Source of the DNA: Magnetovibrio sp. | GTDB lineage: Bacteria > Pseudomonadota > Alphaproteobacteria > Rhodospirillales > Magnetovibrionaceae | Direction of reading: 5' to 3' | NCBI GenBank assembly: GCA_026196495.1 | Contig: JAPHSY010000032.1 | Coordinates: forward strand, 17,454-81,453 | Length of the DNA: 64,000 bases | Shown: piece after piece, positions 20,471 to 28,475 of the stretch | How positions within the stretch are numbered: the stretch's first letter is position 1 | Layout: the number at the start of each line of letters is the position of its first letter | Notes under the pieces: generated by a model | Told to the model about the DNA's origin: nothing | The model's database searches: none | What the model saw: the letters and a program-made list of their open reading frames with translations, nothing else | Program-made: the position numbers and the translations under genes

Positions 20471-21175
20471 TTATAGACCACCTAAAACAGCGCCAATCGA
20501 CTTCCCAGTTTGCGCAGCAATCCGCGCCTCAATCATTCGGCACGCACCGATGGCAATGGCATAGTTGGTTTCAGCCTCAGTCATGGCACGGAAATGATCC
20601 CCAATGGGCACATCGCGGGTTTCATCGTAACGCTGTTGCGCCTCCAACATAATCAATCGCTGTTCTTGCCATTTTGATTGCGCCACTTGTAAAGCAGACC
20701 ATGCCTCGGCTTGCGCTTTGATCAGATCAGCAGACACCCCAACAGGCACAGCAGGTTTGGCCATCGGGGCATCCGGGATCATCACTAAATTTTCAGCAAA
20801 TTCGATTCCTGAAATTTGTTCCAGTTTGAGGCGCAAAGCCATATTGGCTTCCAATTTTGCTTCCCGCTCGGCCGCAATATCTTTGGCTGTTTTCTCACGC
20901 TTCGCAATCTCATCAGCCCCCATTTCTGCGCGCTGAGCCCGTTGAATGGCAAACATGGCACCTGTACGGCGTTCGTTCATATGCTGCACGATCGATTCCG
21001 ATACGTGCAGTTCGTAATAGACTTCTAATGCTGCCAATTTCTTTTCATTGGGGGCATCACCCATCAGGGCCAACATCTCAACATCAGTTTGCGGTGTTTG
21101 AGCCCATGATGGGGCCGTCCCAAAAGTGAAGGACAACACAACAGCAACCCAAGCAAATTTGAAGATTGTGTTCAT
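20471..21175 (-). CDS. Periplasmic helical protein of unknown function
   Basis: This 234-residue exported protein has a signal peptide ending near APSWA-QT. I start at the ATG at 21175-21173, because AGGAGG ends 6 nt before it; an earlier frame start (GTG at 21190) contains the ribosome site. The mature part is rich in Ala, Glu, Gln and Arg and looks helical, perhaps coiled coil, with runs such as EMGADEIAKREKTAKDIAAE. Cys occurs only in GACRMIE. I do not recognise the family. It starts 11 bp after the thioredoxin-like gene, so the two are cotranscribed and probably act together in the periplasm. Confidence 0.7.
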   Translation of the reverse strand: MNTIFKFAWVAVVLSFTFGTAPSWAQTPQTDVEMLALMGDAPNEKKLAALEVYYELHVSESIVQHMNERRTGAMFAIQRAQRAEMGADEIAKREKTAKDIAAEREAKLEANMALRLKLEQISGIEFAENLVMIPDAPMAKPAVPVGVSADLIKAQAEAWSALQVAQSKWQEQRLIMLEAQQRYDETRDVPIGDHFRAMTEAETNYAIAIGACRMIEARIAAQTGKSIGAVLGGL

Positions 21176-21186
21176 AATCATCCTCC

Positions 21187-21702
21187 TCACTTACCACTAC
21201 GAACAAATTTAAGGAACGATCCTTCTTTGTAAGCTTCAGAGCTGATATAACGCCCAGCAGTCATAAACATAGCTGGATCTTGATACCCGGTAAGCCGCAA
21301 GGCTTCAGAGCCATCTTTTCCGAAAAAGACGAACAATGGCGTTGCGCGGACACGCATTTCACTGCCATATGCCTTTTCCGTTTTGGCTTCCCCCTTGTGG
21401 GTTACGACATCCAAATCGCCCTTGATGTTCACCTCAAACAACACAAAGGTTTCATCAAATTGCGCGGCAACTTTGGGATGGGGGAAAACTCGTTTGTGCA
21501 TTTTGGCGCAATATGGACAGCCGTTTTGACCAAACATAATAACAACGTTCTTACCTTCATCGGCGGCGGCCTCAACCTCTTGGGGAACGTTGTAGTCCAT
21601 TGGTTCAATGATGAAGTCCGCAGCCTCGACCTGGTATGGCAGAACTGAAACTGCACATACAAACAAAACTGCGGAAACCCTGCGAATAATTGATCTCATC
21701 AT
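21187..21702 (-). CDS. Periplasmic thioredoxin-fold protein (CPYC)
   Basis: This protein of about 171 residues has an N-terminal signal peptide (cleavage probably near VEA-AD) and a thioredoxin fold with active site CPYC in MFGQNGCPYCAKMH, a cis-Pro in RATPLFVFF and a C-terminal helix. It matches the SoxW/thioredoxin_2 type of periplasmic thiol reductase. The ATG at 21702 is chosen because GGGGAAG precedes it; a GTG lies two codons earlier. It may reduce Cys residues in cytochrome, copper or sulfur-metabolism proteins. It lies between a small copper chaperone gene (24 bp or so upstream) and a periplasmic helical protein, which favours a metal or thiol role. Confidence 0.78.
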   Translation of the reverse strand: MMRSIIRRVSAVLFVCAVSVLPYQVEAADFIIEPMDYNVPQEVEAAADEGKNVVIMFGQNGCPYCAKMHKRVFPHPKVAAQFDETFVLFEVNIKGDLDVVTHKGEAKTEKAYGSEMRVRATPLFVFFGKDGSEALRLTGYQDPAMFMTAGRYISSEAYKEGSFLKFVRSGK

Positions 21703-21732
21703 GTTCACTTCCCCCTCAGGAATGATTAATCA

Positions 21733-21933
21733 TTAAGCGGCACCAGCAAATTCAAATCCAGCACCTTCAACAGCTTGTTTCACTGTGGCTTCATCAGCAC
21801 CATCTACAGAAATGGATTTAGCATCTAAATTGACTTCAACCACAGCCCCAGGCGCCGCATCTTGAATGGCCTTAGTCACAGAGCTTGCACAACCACCACA
21901 GCTCATACCAAGTACAGAATATGTATTACTCAT
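21733..21933 (-). CDS. CopZ-like heavy-metal-binding chaperone
   Basis: The 66-residue single HMA domain has the metal site GMSCGGC with C12 and C15. Such proteins carry Cu(I), or rarely other soft metals, to P-type ATPases. AAAGGGA lies before the ATG. A copper ATPase with two HMA domains is encoded 2.3 kb away at 24201-26603 on the same strand, its likely partner. It heads a minus-strand run with a periplasmic thioredoxin and a periplasmic helical protein. The metal is inferred from family, not shown. Confidence 0.85.
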   Translation of the reverse strand: MSNTYSVLGMSCGGCASSVTKAIQDAAPGAVVEVNLDAKSISVDGADEATVKQAVEGAGFEFAGAA

Positions 21934-22021
21934 CTAGTCCCTTTAATCCCTTTCACGGCATTTCTCCGTCCTGTAGAATACTCTTTAGCAGTTCTAGTAT
22001 AATCGTTCCAGTTATAGCACA

Positions 22022-22036
22022 ATTTGTATTGCAAAT
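22022..22036. promoter_or_regulatory. Small dyad in divergent promoter region
   Basis: ATTTG-TATTG-CAAAT is a 15-bp perfect inverted repeat in the gap between the copper chaperone (minus) and the flagellin-like gene (plus). It is well placed for an operator, but no regulator can be assigned. Confidence 0.3.
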
Positions 22037-22089
22037 AATCACTCAAGACTAGGTAGAAGACCTGTCTCAGCTTGGCCAACAGGTGCTCA

Positions 22090-22797
22090 ATGGCTGACAT
22101 TGCAGGTGTAACCAGTGCTTACATAAACGCTTCTGTACAAACAGTACGAAAGCTTTCAAATACGTCTAGGGCAAGCGGGACTTCCATTAATGCCCTACCG
22201 GACTCGTTGCGTTCCACCTCACCATCACATCGTGTCGTTGTGTCACCGGACAAATCCACCGTAGCCATACAAGCATCTGTTTTCATTGGCAAAAACATAA
22301 TTGGCATGCTCAAGAGCCTAGCCAGCGTTGTGGAAATTGCTTCAACCTCACTGACCAAAACAACAGCACGTATTACCATCGCAAATGATACCCGTGTCAG
22401 TGTTGGGAATATCTCAGCCGATGTGAAACGCACCTTAGCACGTTTGGAAGAACTGGTCGAAAATGCAGCCGTCGGGTCAGGTAATCTTATTTCAAGTTCT
22501 TCACGCGACCTGACCCTTAAAACAACAAAATACGGGGGTGAGGTTAATATCTCCCCTCAAGCTTTGGACTTAAAAGGCCTAAACCTGGAAAACATCAATC
22601 TCCACACGGCCGAAGGTATTCAAGACGCCATTGCACGGTTCAATTTTGCCATCACGATAGCTGAACAACGGGTACGTGGACTTGAGCAATTGGATAGTGC
22701 ACTCAACGGAACCGGTGCAATCTCCAATGCACTGAGTGCCTTGGGGGCTACCGGCCAAAGCGAGCTACGCGGTGTTTTGATTAATCAGTATGCTTAA
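22090..22797 (+). CDS. Flagellin-like orphan protein, function unknown
   Basis: The 235-residue protein starts at ATG 22090, with AGG 6 nt before it; a TTG at 22072 is less likely. It is rich in Ser, Thr, Ala and Asn with no Cys after the start and no signal peptide. The C-terminal third (YGGEVNISPQALDLKGLNL, then a helical ARFNFAITIAEQRVRGLEQL) recalls the C-terminal D0/D1 part of flagellins, where a strand-rich linker precedes a coiled coil. The N-terminal part does not show the typical flagellin start, so this is a resemblance, not an identification. No other flagellar gene is in the window. It is convergent with the next gene, with only 3 bp between the stops. Confidence 0.5.
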   Translation: MADIAGVTSAYINASVQTVRKLSNTSRASGTSINALPDSLRSTSPSHRVVVSPDKSTVAIQASVFIGKNIIGMLKSLASVVEIASTSLTKTTARITIANDTRVSVGNISADVKRTLARLEELVENAAVGSGNLISSSSRDLTLKTTKYGGEVNISPQALDLKGLNLENINLHTAEGIQDAIARFNFAITIAEQRVRGLEQLDSALNGTGAISNALSALGATGQSELRGVLINQYA

Positions 22798-22800
22798 AAC

Positions 22801-24093
22801 TTAGCCTTTAAGCTTCAAGTTATTGAGGTATAAGCGCTTCTTCATCAAAGTTGAAATCGGCACAATGGAAAACCCACGACTGCGGGCGTCTTCAATCCAG
22901 GTTTTCAGCACCTTAATAGTAGCATCACGGGGATGCCCAATTGCAATAGCATGGCCATATTTTTGGGCAATGCGTTCGGTTTCATAAAGTTGGGCTAAGA
23001 CCTTTTCGGGAATGTTTTCATTATCCAAAAAGACGTTGCGTTCCAAAACCGGCAACCCCACTTCACGCGCAATTCTGCGTCCCACAGTTCGGCTGGATGT
23101 ACGGCTGTCTAAGAAAAACAGTCCCTTTTTCTTAATTTCTTCCATCACCACACGCATACCGCGCTCATCTTCAGTAAAACGGCTACCCATGTGATTGTTC
23201 ACCGCGACAAAGCCTTCAAAACGGTTCATGCCCCAATTTGCCAAAGAACGGATTTCTGCAGTCGGCATGGCCGTCAGCAATACATTCGCACCCGCATCAA
23301 TGGTTGAACTGGAAGGCTCCATGGACATATGCAACATCAACTCATGCCCTTTTGACCGTGCCGCACGGGTTTGTTCAGGCAAGTCATCAGCATAGGTCAT
23401 AAACGACAAGGTTAAAGGTGCTGTAACCTCTTCCCACATAGCCTTAGATCGTCTGCGGTCCACACCCATATCGTCAATGACGATAGAAATTTGCGGCTTG
23501 CCCTTAGGCGGTGCATAGGCAATCGCATTTTTCAGCCACAACGGCTTTCCCCCTTGCCAAGCAACCTCATAGTTCTCAACCTCAACAACAGGTTTAGGAG
23601 CAATTTCTGGCTCTGGGGCAACCTCAGTTGCAGGTTCAGGTGCAGCAGGTTCCGGTGGGGTGTAGACTTCTTCTAAAACCTTTTCCTCGTAGGCTGTTTT
23701 GACAGTTTTTTCTGCATCATCTTCCGACAAAATCACGCCACGCAGGCTATGTGTTTGTTGGATCACGACGTTTTTTGTTGGACGTTGGTGAGCTGTTTCA
23801 ACCCCTCCCCCAAACAAAGACTGCGCGCCCCAATACCCCGCACCAACCGCAACAGCCAAAACCACGACACCTGCAAGAGCCGGGAGGACATGTAAATCCA
23901 GATCAAGTTTAGGAACGTGAAATTGTTTATCCAGGGCCGCACGCACATATTTACGCAATCCAGCAGGCAACCAACCCAAACTGCCACCCAAACGCCCGTG
24001 TGTCCTGCGCGCCTGGTGTTTGGCGGCAAGACGTTTGGCCTGGGCATGCGCAGACTTCGCTTGCGGTTTACCTTTGTGGGTTTTGCGGGCCAC
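22801..24093 (-). CDS. Divergent polysaccharide deacetylase (YibQ family)
   Basis: This 430-residue protein has a basic cytosolic N-terminus of about 65 residues, one TM at about 68-90, a Pro/Glu-rich periplasmic linker (about 110-185) and a divergent polysaccharide deacetylase domain (about 205-425). Recognisable pieces are ISIVIDDMG with the paired Asp, GHELMLHMSME, NNHMGSRFTEDE and AIAIGHPRDATI. The family is thought to act on envelope polysaccharide, but no activity is established for YibQ. The start is GTG at 24093 without a clear ribosome site, so it is uncertain. It lies in the trpE-trpG accessory block, 107 bp past copA. Confidence 0.82.
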   Translation of the reverse strand: MARKTHKGKPQAKSAHAQAKRLAAKHQARRTHGRLGGSLGWLPAGLRKYVRAALDKQFHVPKLDLDLHVLPALAGVVVLAVAVGAGYWGAQSLFGGGVETAHQRPTKNVVIQQTHSLRGVILSEDDAEKTVKTAYEEKVLEEVYTPPEPAAPEPATEVAPEPEIAPKPVVEVENYEVAWQGGKPLWLKNAIAYAPPKGKPQISIVIDDMGVDRRRSKAMWEEVTAPLTLSFMTYADDLPEQTRAARSKGHELMLHMSMEPSSSTIDAGANVLLTAMPTAEIRSLANWGMNRFEGFVAVNNHMGSRFTEDERGMRVVMEEIKKKGLFFLDSRTSSRTVGRRIAREVGLPVLERNVFLDNENIPEKVLAQLYETERIAQKYGHAIAIGHPRDATIKVLKTWIEDARSRGFSIVPISTLMKKRLYLNNLKLKG

Positions 24094-24200
24094 TCGACAT
24101 ATCCGTGTTCAAAGAATCAGTCGGCTAGGTTCCTACGCAAGGGCTTTACAGTCAATGAACGCTACGGCGTTATCCACAGCAATCTTGCTAGAAATCAGGT

Positions 24201-26603
24201 TTACTCGCCCAACTTCCAACGTTTTAGCAACAATGAGTTGGTCACAACTGAGACAGAACTCATTGCCATGGCAGCCCCCGCAATTGCCGGGCTCAAAAAA
24301 CCACTGGCTGCCAATGGTAGCGCAATGATGTTGTAAATGAATGCCCAGAATAGGTTTTGGCGAATTTTGCGCAATGTGGCTTGCGATACTTTCAATGCAC
24401 CTGCCACCAATTCAGGCGCACCCCGCATCAACGTGATGGTTGCCGTGTGCATAGCGACATCGCTGCCCGTGCCCATAGCGATCCCAATATCAGCCTGCGC
24501 AAGTGCTGGTGCATCATTGACGCCATCACCAACCATGGCGACCTTATGTCCGACAGATTGCAAACGTTTGACCTCATCAGCCTTACCGTCAGGAAGAACC
24601 TCAGCCATCACATTATAGACACCAAGTTTTTCCGCCATTACCTCAGCAGAACGACGATTGTCACCCGTCAACATCCAAGTGTTCAAACCCATGGCTTCCA
24701 GTTCTGCAACCGCAGCTTGAGCCGTAGGTTTTGGTTTGTCTCCAACAGCAATAGAGCCCAGCATACCTTTGCCAACCTCAACCACCCAAACAACCGTATT
24801 GCCTCGCCGTTCCAAACCTTGGGACGCATCCTCCAAGGCCACATCGTTAAGGCCAACTTCAGCCATGAGTGCGCGGTTGCCGATATAAATATGGCGCCCT
24901 TCAACAACACCTTCGACACCTTTGCCAGGATGCGATTTGAAAGCCTCAACCGGAGACAGCTTGGTTTCAACGCTTCTTAACACAGCCTGTGCGATGGGGT
25001 GTTCGCTACCATGTTGTACACTGGCGACCAAGTTTAAGAAGGCTGCTTCATCACCACCCATCGGATGAACCGATTTCACCTTCAATTGGCCCTCGGTCAA
25101 AGTCCCGGTTTTATCAAACACCACGGCACTGATGCCCTGGGCTTGTTCCATCGCGGCAGCATCCTTGATCAAGATGCCATGCTTTGCCGCAACCCCTGTG
25201 CCAACCATAATGGCCGTCGGAGTTGCCAATCCCAAAGCGCATGGGCACGCAATCACCAACACCGTTACGGCATTGATCATACCCACTTCCCAGCCAGCAC
25301 CAACCAGCACCCATCCCCCCCATGTTGCCAGTGCAATTAGGATCACGACTGGCACAAAAATAGCAGCAATATTATCTACTAGCTTTTGAACTGGGGCCTT
25401 AGAAGATTGAGCGTTTTGAACGCTTTGTATGATTTCGGCCAATGTTGAGGCTTCACCGACACGCGTAGCTCTCACACGCACCATTCCATCACCATTAATA
25501 GCCCCGCCGATGACGTCATCACCGACAGCTTTGGCAACGGGAAGACTTTCACCCGTAATTAGGCTTTCGTTCATATCGGTTTCGCCTTGGATGACTTCAC
25601 CATCCACTGGAACACGTTCACCGGGACGAATGACAACGACATCACCGGTTTTTACGGCGCTCGCGGGGATTTCGACTTCTTCGCCATCCTCAGAAATCAC
25701 CCGAGCGGTATCGGGACGGAGCTTCATCAAGGCACGAATGGCCCCCGTCGTTCCACGTTTGGCCCTGCTTTCCAAGAAACGACCAAATAAGATCAAAGTT
25801 ATAACCGTTGCCGCACCTTCAAAATACAAATGGCCTTCCAAACCCTGAATTACCCGCGTGGCACTGAGTCCCCAGGCAGCTGTTGTGCCCAAAACCACCA
25901 ACAAGTCCATATTGCCGCTTCCGGCCCGCACAGCTTTAAACGCCGGAACATAAAACCGCAGCCCAGCCCCAAATTGCACGGCAGTGGCAAGAATCAGTTG
26001 TGACATTCGGCTTAGGGTCCAGTCAAAACCCATCATGCCCGCGATCATGTCAGCCCAAAGCGGTATGGTCAGTGCGGCAGCAAAGGCTAAATTCACAAAG
26101 TCCTTTTGCAGACGTTGTTGATCCTTTTTGGCATCTTCTGCCCCAAAGGCCTCCACATCTTCAATAATGGTGGCTTCGAAGCCAGCTTTTTGAATTGCAC
26201 GCACCACAGATGCCGGACGGGCATGGGTCAGGACTACACGTGCTGTCTCATCCGCCAGATTGACGCTGGCATCCGACACACCGGGCAAAATATCCAGTTG
26301 CTTTTCAATACGTGCGGAACAAGACGCACAGGTCATCCCTTCTATGGACAACTCAACAATGCGTTCAGGAACGATAAATCCTGTTTTTTCAATAGATTCT
26401 TTAATGTCACGGGCACGAATTTGTCCTGGATCAAAATGAACGTCTGCTGTTTCCAACGTCAAATTGACAGAAGCGTCCAGAACGCCTTCCAATTTCTTAA
26501 GTTGGCGCTCAATACGGGACGAACATGACGCACAGGTCATGCCTTCTACAGGCAGAGATATATGTTTTGTTTCAAGAGCAGTGTGCAAGGCTTCATCAGG
26601 CAT
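24201..26603 (-). CDS. copA: Copper-exporting P1B-type ATPase
   Basis: This 800-residue pump exports Cu(I) from the cytoplasm using ATP. Two N-terminal HMA domains carry CASC at residues 24-27 and 92-95. The membrane and catalytic parts follow: actuator TGES at 350-353, the ion-binding CPC at 453-455 in transmembrane helix 6, phosphorylation site DKTGT with D497, then HP in the nucleotide domain (GSEHPIAQ) and MVGDGVNDAPALAQAD. All key residues are present, so it should be active. CPC plus HMA domains indicate Cu(I). A CopZ-like chaperone gene is nearby. A candidate MerR-type promoter with a 19-bp spacer lies upstream. Confidence 0.95.
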   Translation of the reverse strand: MPDEALHTALETKHISLPVEGMTCASCSSRIERQLKKLEGVLDASVNLTLETADVHFDPGQIRARDIKESIEKTGFIVPERIVELSIEGMTCASCSARIEKQLDILPGVSDASVNLADETARVVLTHARPASVVRAIQKAGFEATIIEDVEAFGAEDAKKDQQRLQKDFVNLAFAAALTIPLWADMIAGMMGFDWTLSRMSQLILATAVQFGAGLRFYVPAFKAVRAGSGNMDLLVVLGTTAAWGLSATRVIQGLEGHLYFEGAATVITLILFGRFLESRAKRGTTGAIRALMKLRPDTARVISEDGEEVEIPASAVKTGDVVVIRPGERVPVDGEVIQGETDMNESLITGESLPVAKAVGDDVIGGAINGDGMVRVRATRVGEASTLAEIIQSVQNAQSSKAPVQKLVDNIAAIFVPVVILIALATWGGWVLVGAGWEVGMINAVTVLVIACPCALGLATPTAIMVGTGVAAKHGILIKDAAAMEQAQGISAVVFDKTGTLTEGQLKVKSVHPMGGDEAAFLNLVASVQHGSEHPIAQAVLRSVETKLSPVEAFKSHPGKGVEGVVEGRHIYIGNRALMAEVGLNDVALEDASQGLERRGNTVVWVVEVGKGMLGSIAVGDKPKPTAQAAVAELEAMGLNTWMLTGDNRRSAEVMAEKLGVYNVMAEVLPDGKADEVKRLQSVGHKVAMVGDGVNDAPALAQADIGIAMGTGSDVAMHTATITLMRGAPELVAGALKVSQATLRKIRQNLFWAFIYNIIALPLAASGFLSPAIAGAAMAMSSVSVVTNSLLLKRWKLGE

Positions 26604-26650
26604 CAGAGTGACCTAGCTTTATGAGTGATTTTTATATTTTAGGTTATCAT

Positions 26651-26681
26651 AATATACATCATCTCTATGTACGAGGGTCAA
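26651..26681 (-). promoter_or_regulatory. Candidate MerR/CueR-type promoter of copA
   Basis: On the minus strand TTGACC (26681-26676) and TATATT (26656-26651) are separated by 19 bp, the long spacer typical of promoters activated by MerR-family regulators such as CueR. A dyad TACAT-N7-ATGTA (26655-26671) falls in the spacer. The dyad does not match the best-known CueR box closely, and no cueR gene is in the window. Placement 48 bp before the copA start is suitable. Confidence 0.4.
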
Positions 26682-26746
26682 GAAATTCGCACTTTAATTC
26701 TTTTCCCAAAAACAAGTGAATTTCATTGATAGCTGCACTTGACGGT

Positions 26747-26824
26747 ATGGGGACCCAGCGGGCATTCTCTGCACTCTGGATTTTCTGGTGGCACAGGCTC
26801 TTCTTGTGCCCTTTAAGGCTTTGA
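26747..26824 (+). promoter_or_regulatory. Putative Trp-rich leader peptide/attenuator of trpGDC
   Basis: A 25-codon frame begins at ATG 26747 and ends with TGA at 26822-26824, one base before the trpG ATG at 26826. It has three Trp codons in five positions (codons 11, 14 and 15: W-IF-WW). The hairpin GGCACA / TGTGCC (26790-26810) overlaps the last Trp codon and lies just before the trpG ribosome site AAGG (26815-26818). An upstream GGGCA could pair alternatively with TGCCC. This looks like a Trp-responsive attenuator or translational coupling device. Against it, the leader has a weak ribosome site, and a promoter-like TTGACG-CATTCT pair would start inside it. Confidence 0.4.
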
Positions 26825-26825
26825 A

Positions 26826-27410
26826 ATGTTTCTGTTAATCGATAATTACGACAGCTTTACCTACAACTTGCTCCACTTCCTTGGTGAATTGGGTGCTGAA
26901 GTTGAGGTTCAGCGCAACGACGCCATCACCGCCGATCAGGCCGTAAACGGCGGTTATGACGGCATTGTTTTGTCACCAGGACCGTGTGATCCGAACCAAG
27001 CCGGGATTTGCTTGGATGTGGTCGCAAAGGCCCCCGACACCCTGCCTATCTTTGGCGTGTGTTTGGGCCACCAAACCATCGGCCAGCACTTTGGCGGCAA
27101 AGTGGTGCGTTCGCCCAAACCGATGCATGGCAAAATCTCAGAAATCACCCACACCGACAAAGGTGTGTTCCAAGGCCTGCCCTCCCCACTGACCTGCACG
27201 CGCTATCATTCACTGATGGTGGATAAAGATGGCCTGCCCGATTGCTTGGAAATTACCGCAGAAAGTGCGGACGGCGTTATTCAAGGTCTGATGCACAAAA
27301 CCCGCCCCATTTATGGCGTGCAGTTCCACCCCGAAAGCATCGCGTCGGAACACGGCCACGACATTCTCAAAAACTTTATTGATATCTCTAAGACCCGGAA
27401 GGCTGCGTAA
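26826..27410 (+). CDS. trpG: Anthranilate synthase glutamine amidotransferase
   Basis: TrpG supplies ammonia from glutamine to TrpE. The 194-residue class I amidotransferase has the nucleophile elbow FGVCLGHQ (Cys near 79), the oxyanion region LSPGPCDP and the catalytic His/Glu in VQFHPESIAS. AAGG precedes the ATG. The next gene, trpD, starts 3 bp after its stop, and the trpG-trpD-trpC-moaC-moeA-GNAT run is tightly packed on the plus strand. Many bacteria share this subunit with p-aminobenzoate synthase (pabA); the trp context favours TrpG. A Trp-rich leader ORF abuts its start. Confidence 0.95.
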   Translation: MFLLIDNYDSFTYNLLHFLGELGAEVEVQRNDAITADQAVNGGYDGIVLSPGPCDPNQAGICLDVVAKAPDTLPIFGVCLGHQTIGQHFGGKVVRSPKPMHGKISEITHTDKGVFQGLPSPLTCTRYHSLMVDKDGLPDCLEITAESADGVIQGLMHKTRPIYGVQFHPESIASEHGHDILKNFIDISKTRKAA

Positions 27411-27413
27411 CCC

Positions 27414-28475
27414 ATGAACGACACGCCCACAGCCCTGAAACCGATCCTCAACATCGTCGCAGATGGCAATGCACTTACCGCTGCACAAGCTGAAGAAGCA
27501 TTCAACATCATCATGTCCGGCGATGCCACCACTGCCCAAATCGCTGGCTTTTTGATGGCTTTGCGGGTCCGCGGCGAAACGGTTGATGAAATCACCGCTG
27601 CTGTCAAAACTATGCGTGCCAAGATGACCACGGTGGATGCCCCCCACAATGCCATCGACATTGTCGGCACAGGCGGCGATGGTTCCGGGACATACAACAT
27701 TTCAACGGGTGCTGCGTTATTGACTGCTGCCTGCGGGGTTCCCATTGCCAAGCACGGCAACCGTGCCCTGTCTTCCAAATCCGGCACTGCCGATGTGCTG
27801 AGCTCCCTGGGCGTAAACCTGGAATGTGACATGGACTTGGTGAAGCAATCCATCTGGGAAGCCAATATCGGCTTCTTGCTGGCCCCGCGTCACCATGCCG
27901 CAATGCGCTTTGTGATGCCGGCACGCATCGAAATGGGTGTGCGTACGATCTTTAACTTGCTGGGCCCCCTTTCCAACCCCGCAGGCGTCAAACGCCAACT
28001 CACAGGTGCCTTTAGCCGGGATTGGATTGCACCGATGGCGCAAACCCTGGGCAACCTAGGCACCGAAATGGCGTGGGTCGTTCATGGTAGTGACGGCTTG
28101 GATGAAATCACCACCACAGGCCCAACCTACGTCGCACAAATCAAAGATGGCCAACTGACAGAATTTGAAATCAACCCCGAAGATGCAGGCCTACCCATTG
28201 CCAAGCCAGAAGATTTAAAAGGTGGCACACCGGAAGAAAATGCCGAAGCCATGCGTGCTATGCTTCAGGGTGAAGCTGGAGCATTCCGCGATTGCGTTAT
28301 TCTCAACACCGCTGCCGCATTGTTGGTCGCAGGCAAAGCCGAAGACCTCAAAGACGGTGCCGCGCAAGCCGCAGCCGCTTTGGATGCTGGCAAAGCCGTG
28401 AACACTTTGGAAGACTTGATCAACATCACCAACAACACTGGTGATCAAGCCATGACCGACGAAGTGGGCGGCTAA
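27414..28475 (+). CDS. trpD: Anthranilate phosphoribosyltransferase
   Basis: TrpD joins anthranilate to PRPP. The 353-residue protein has the glycosyltransferase family 3 signatures: GTGGDGSGTYNIST for PRPP, KHGNRALSSKSGTADVL, and the anthranilate-side AMRFVMPARIEMGVRTIFNLLGPLSNPA. The full length is normal. It starts 3 bp after trpG and its TAA overlaps the trpC ATG by one base, so translation is coupled. Confidence 0.96.
   Translation: MNDTPTALKPILNIVADGNALTAAQAEEAFNIIMSGDATTAQIAGFLMALRVRGETVDEITAAVKTMRAKMTTVDAPHNAIDIVGTGGDGSGTYNISTGAALLTAACGVPIAKHGNRALSSKSGTADVLSSLGVNLECDMDLVKQSIWEANIGFLLAPRHHAAMRFVMPARIEMGVRTIFNLLGPLSNPAGVKRQLTGAFSRDWIAPMAQTLGNLGTEMAWVVHGSDGLDEITTTGPTYVAQIKDGQLTEFEINPEDAGLPIAKPEDLKGGTPEENAEAMRAMLQGEAGAFRDCVILNTAAALLVAGKAEDLKDGAAQAAAALDAGKAVNTLEDLINITNNTGDQAMTDEVGG

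Noticed and set aside
24170..24178. Perfect DnaA box TTATCCACA between copA and the deacetylase gene
   Set aside because: A single box without AT-rich unwinding region, clustered boxes or replication genes is expected by chance and does not mark an origin.
20113..26603. Possible prophage or integrative element between trpE and trpG
   Set aside because: No integrase, tRNA target, terminal repeats or phage genes were seen.
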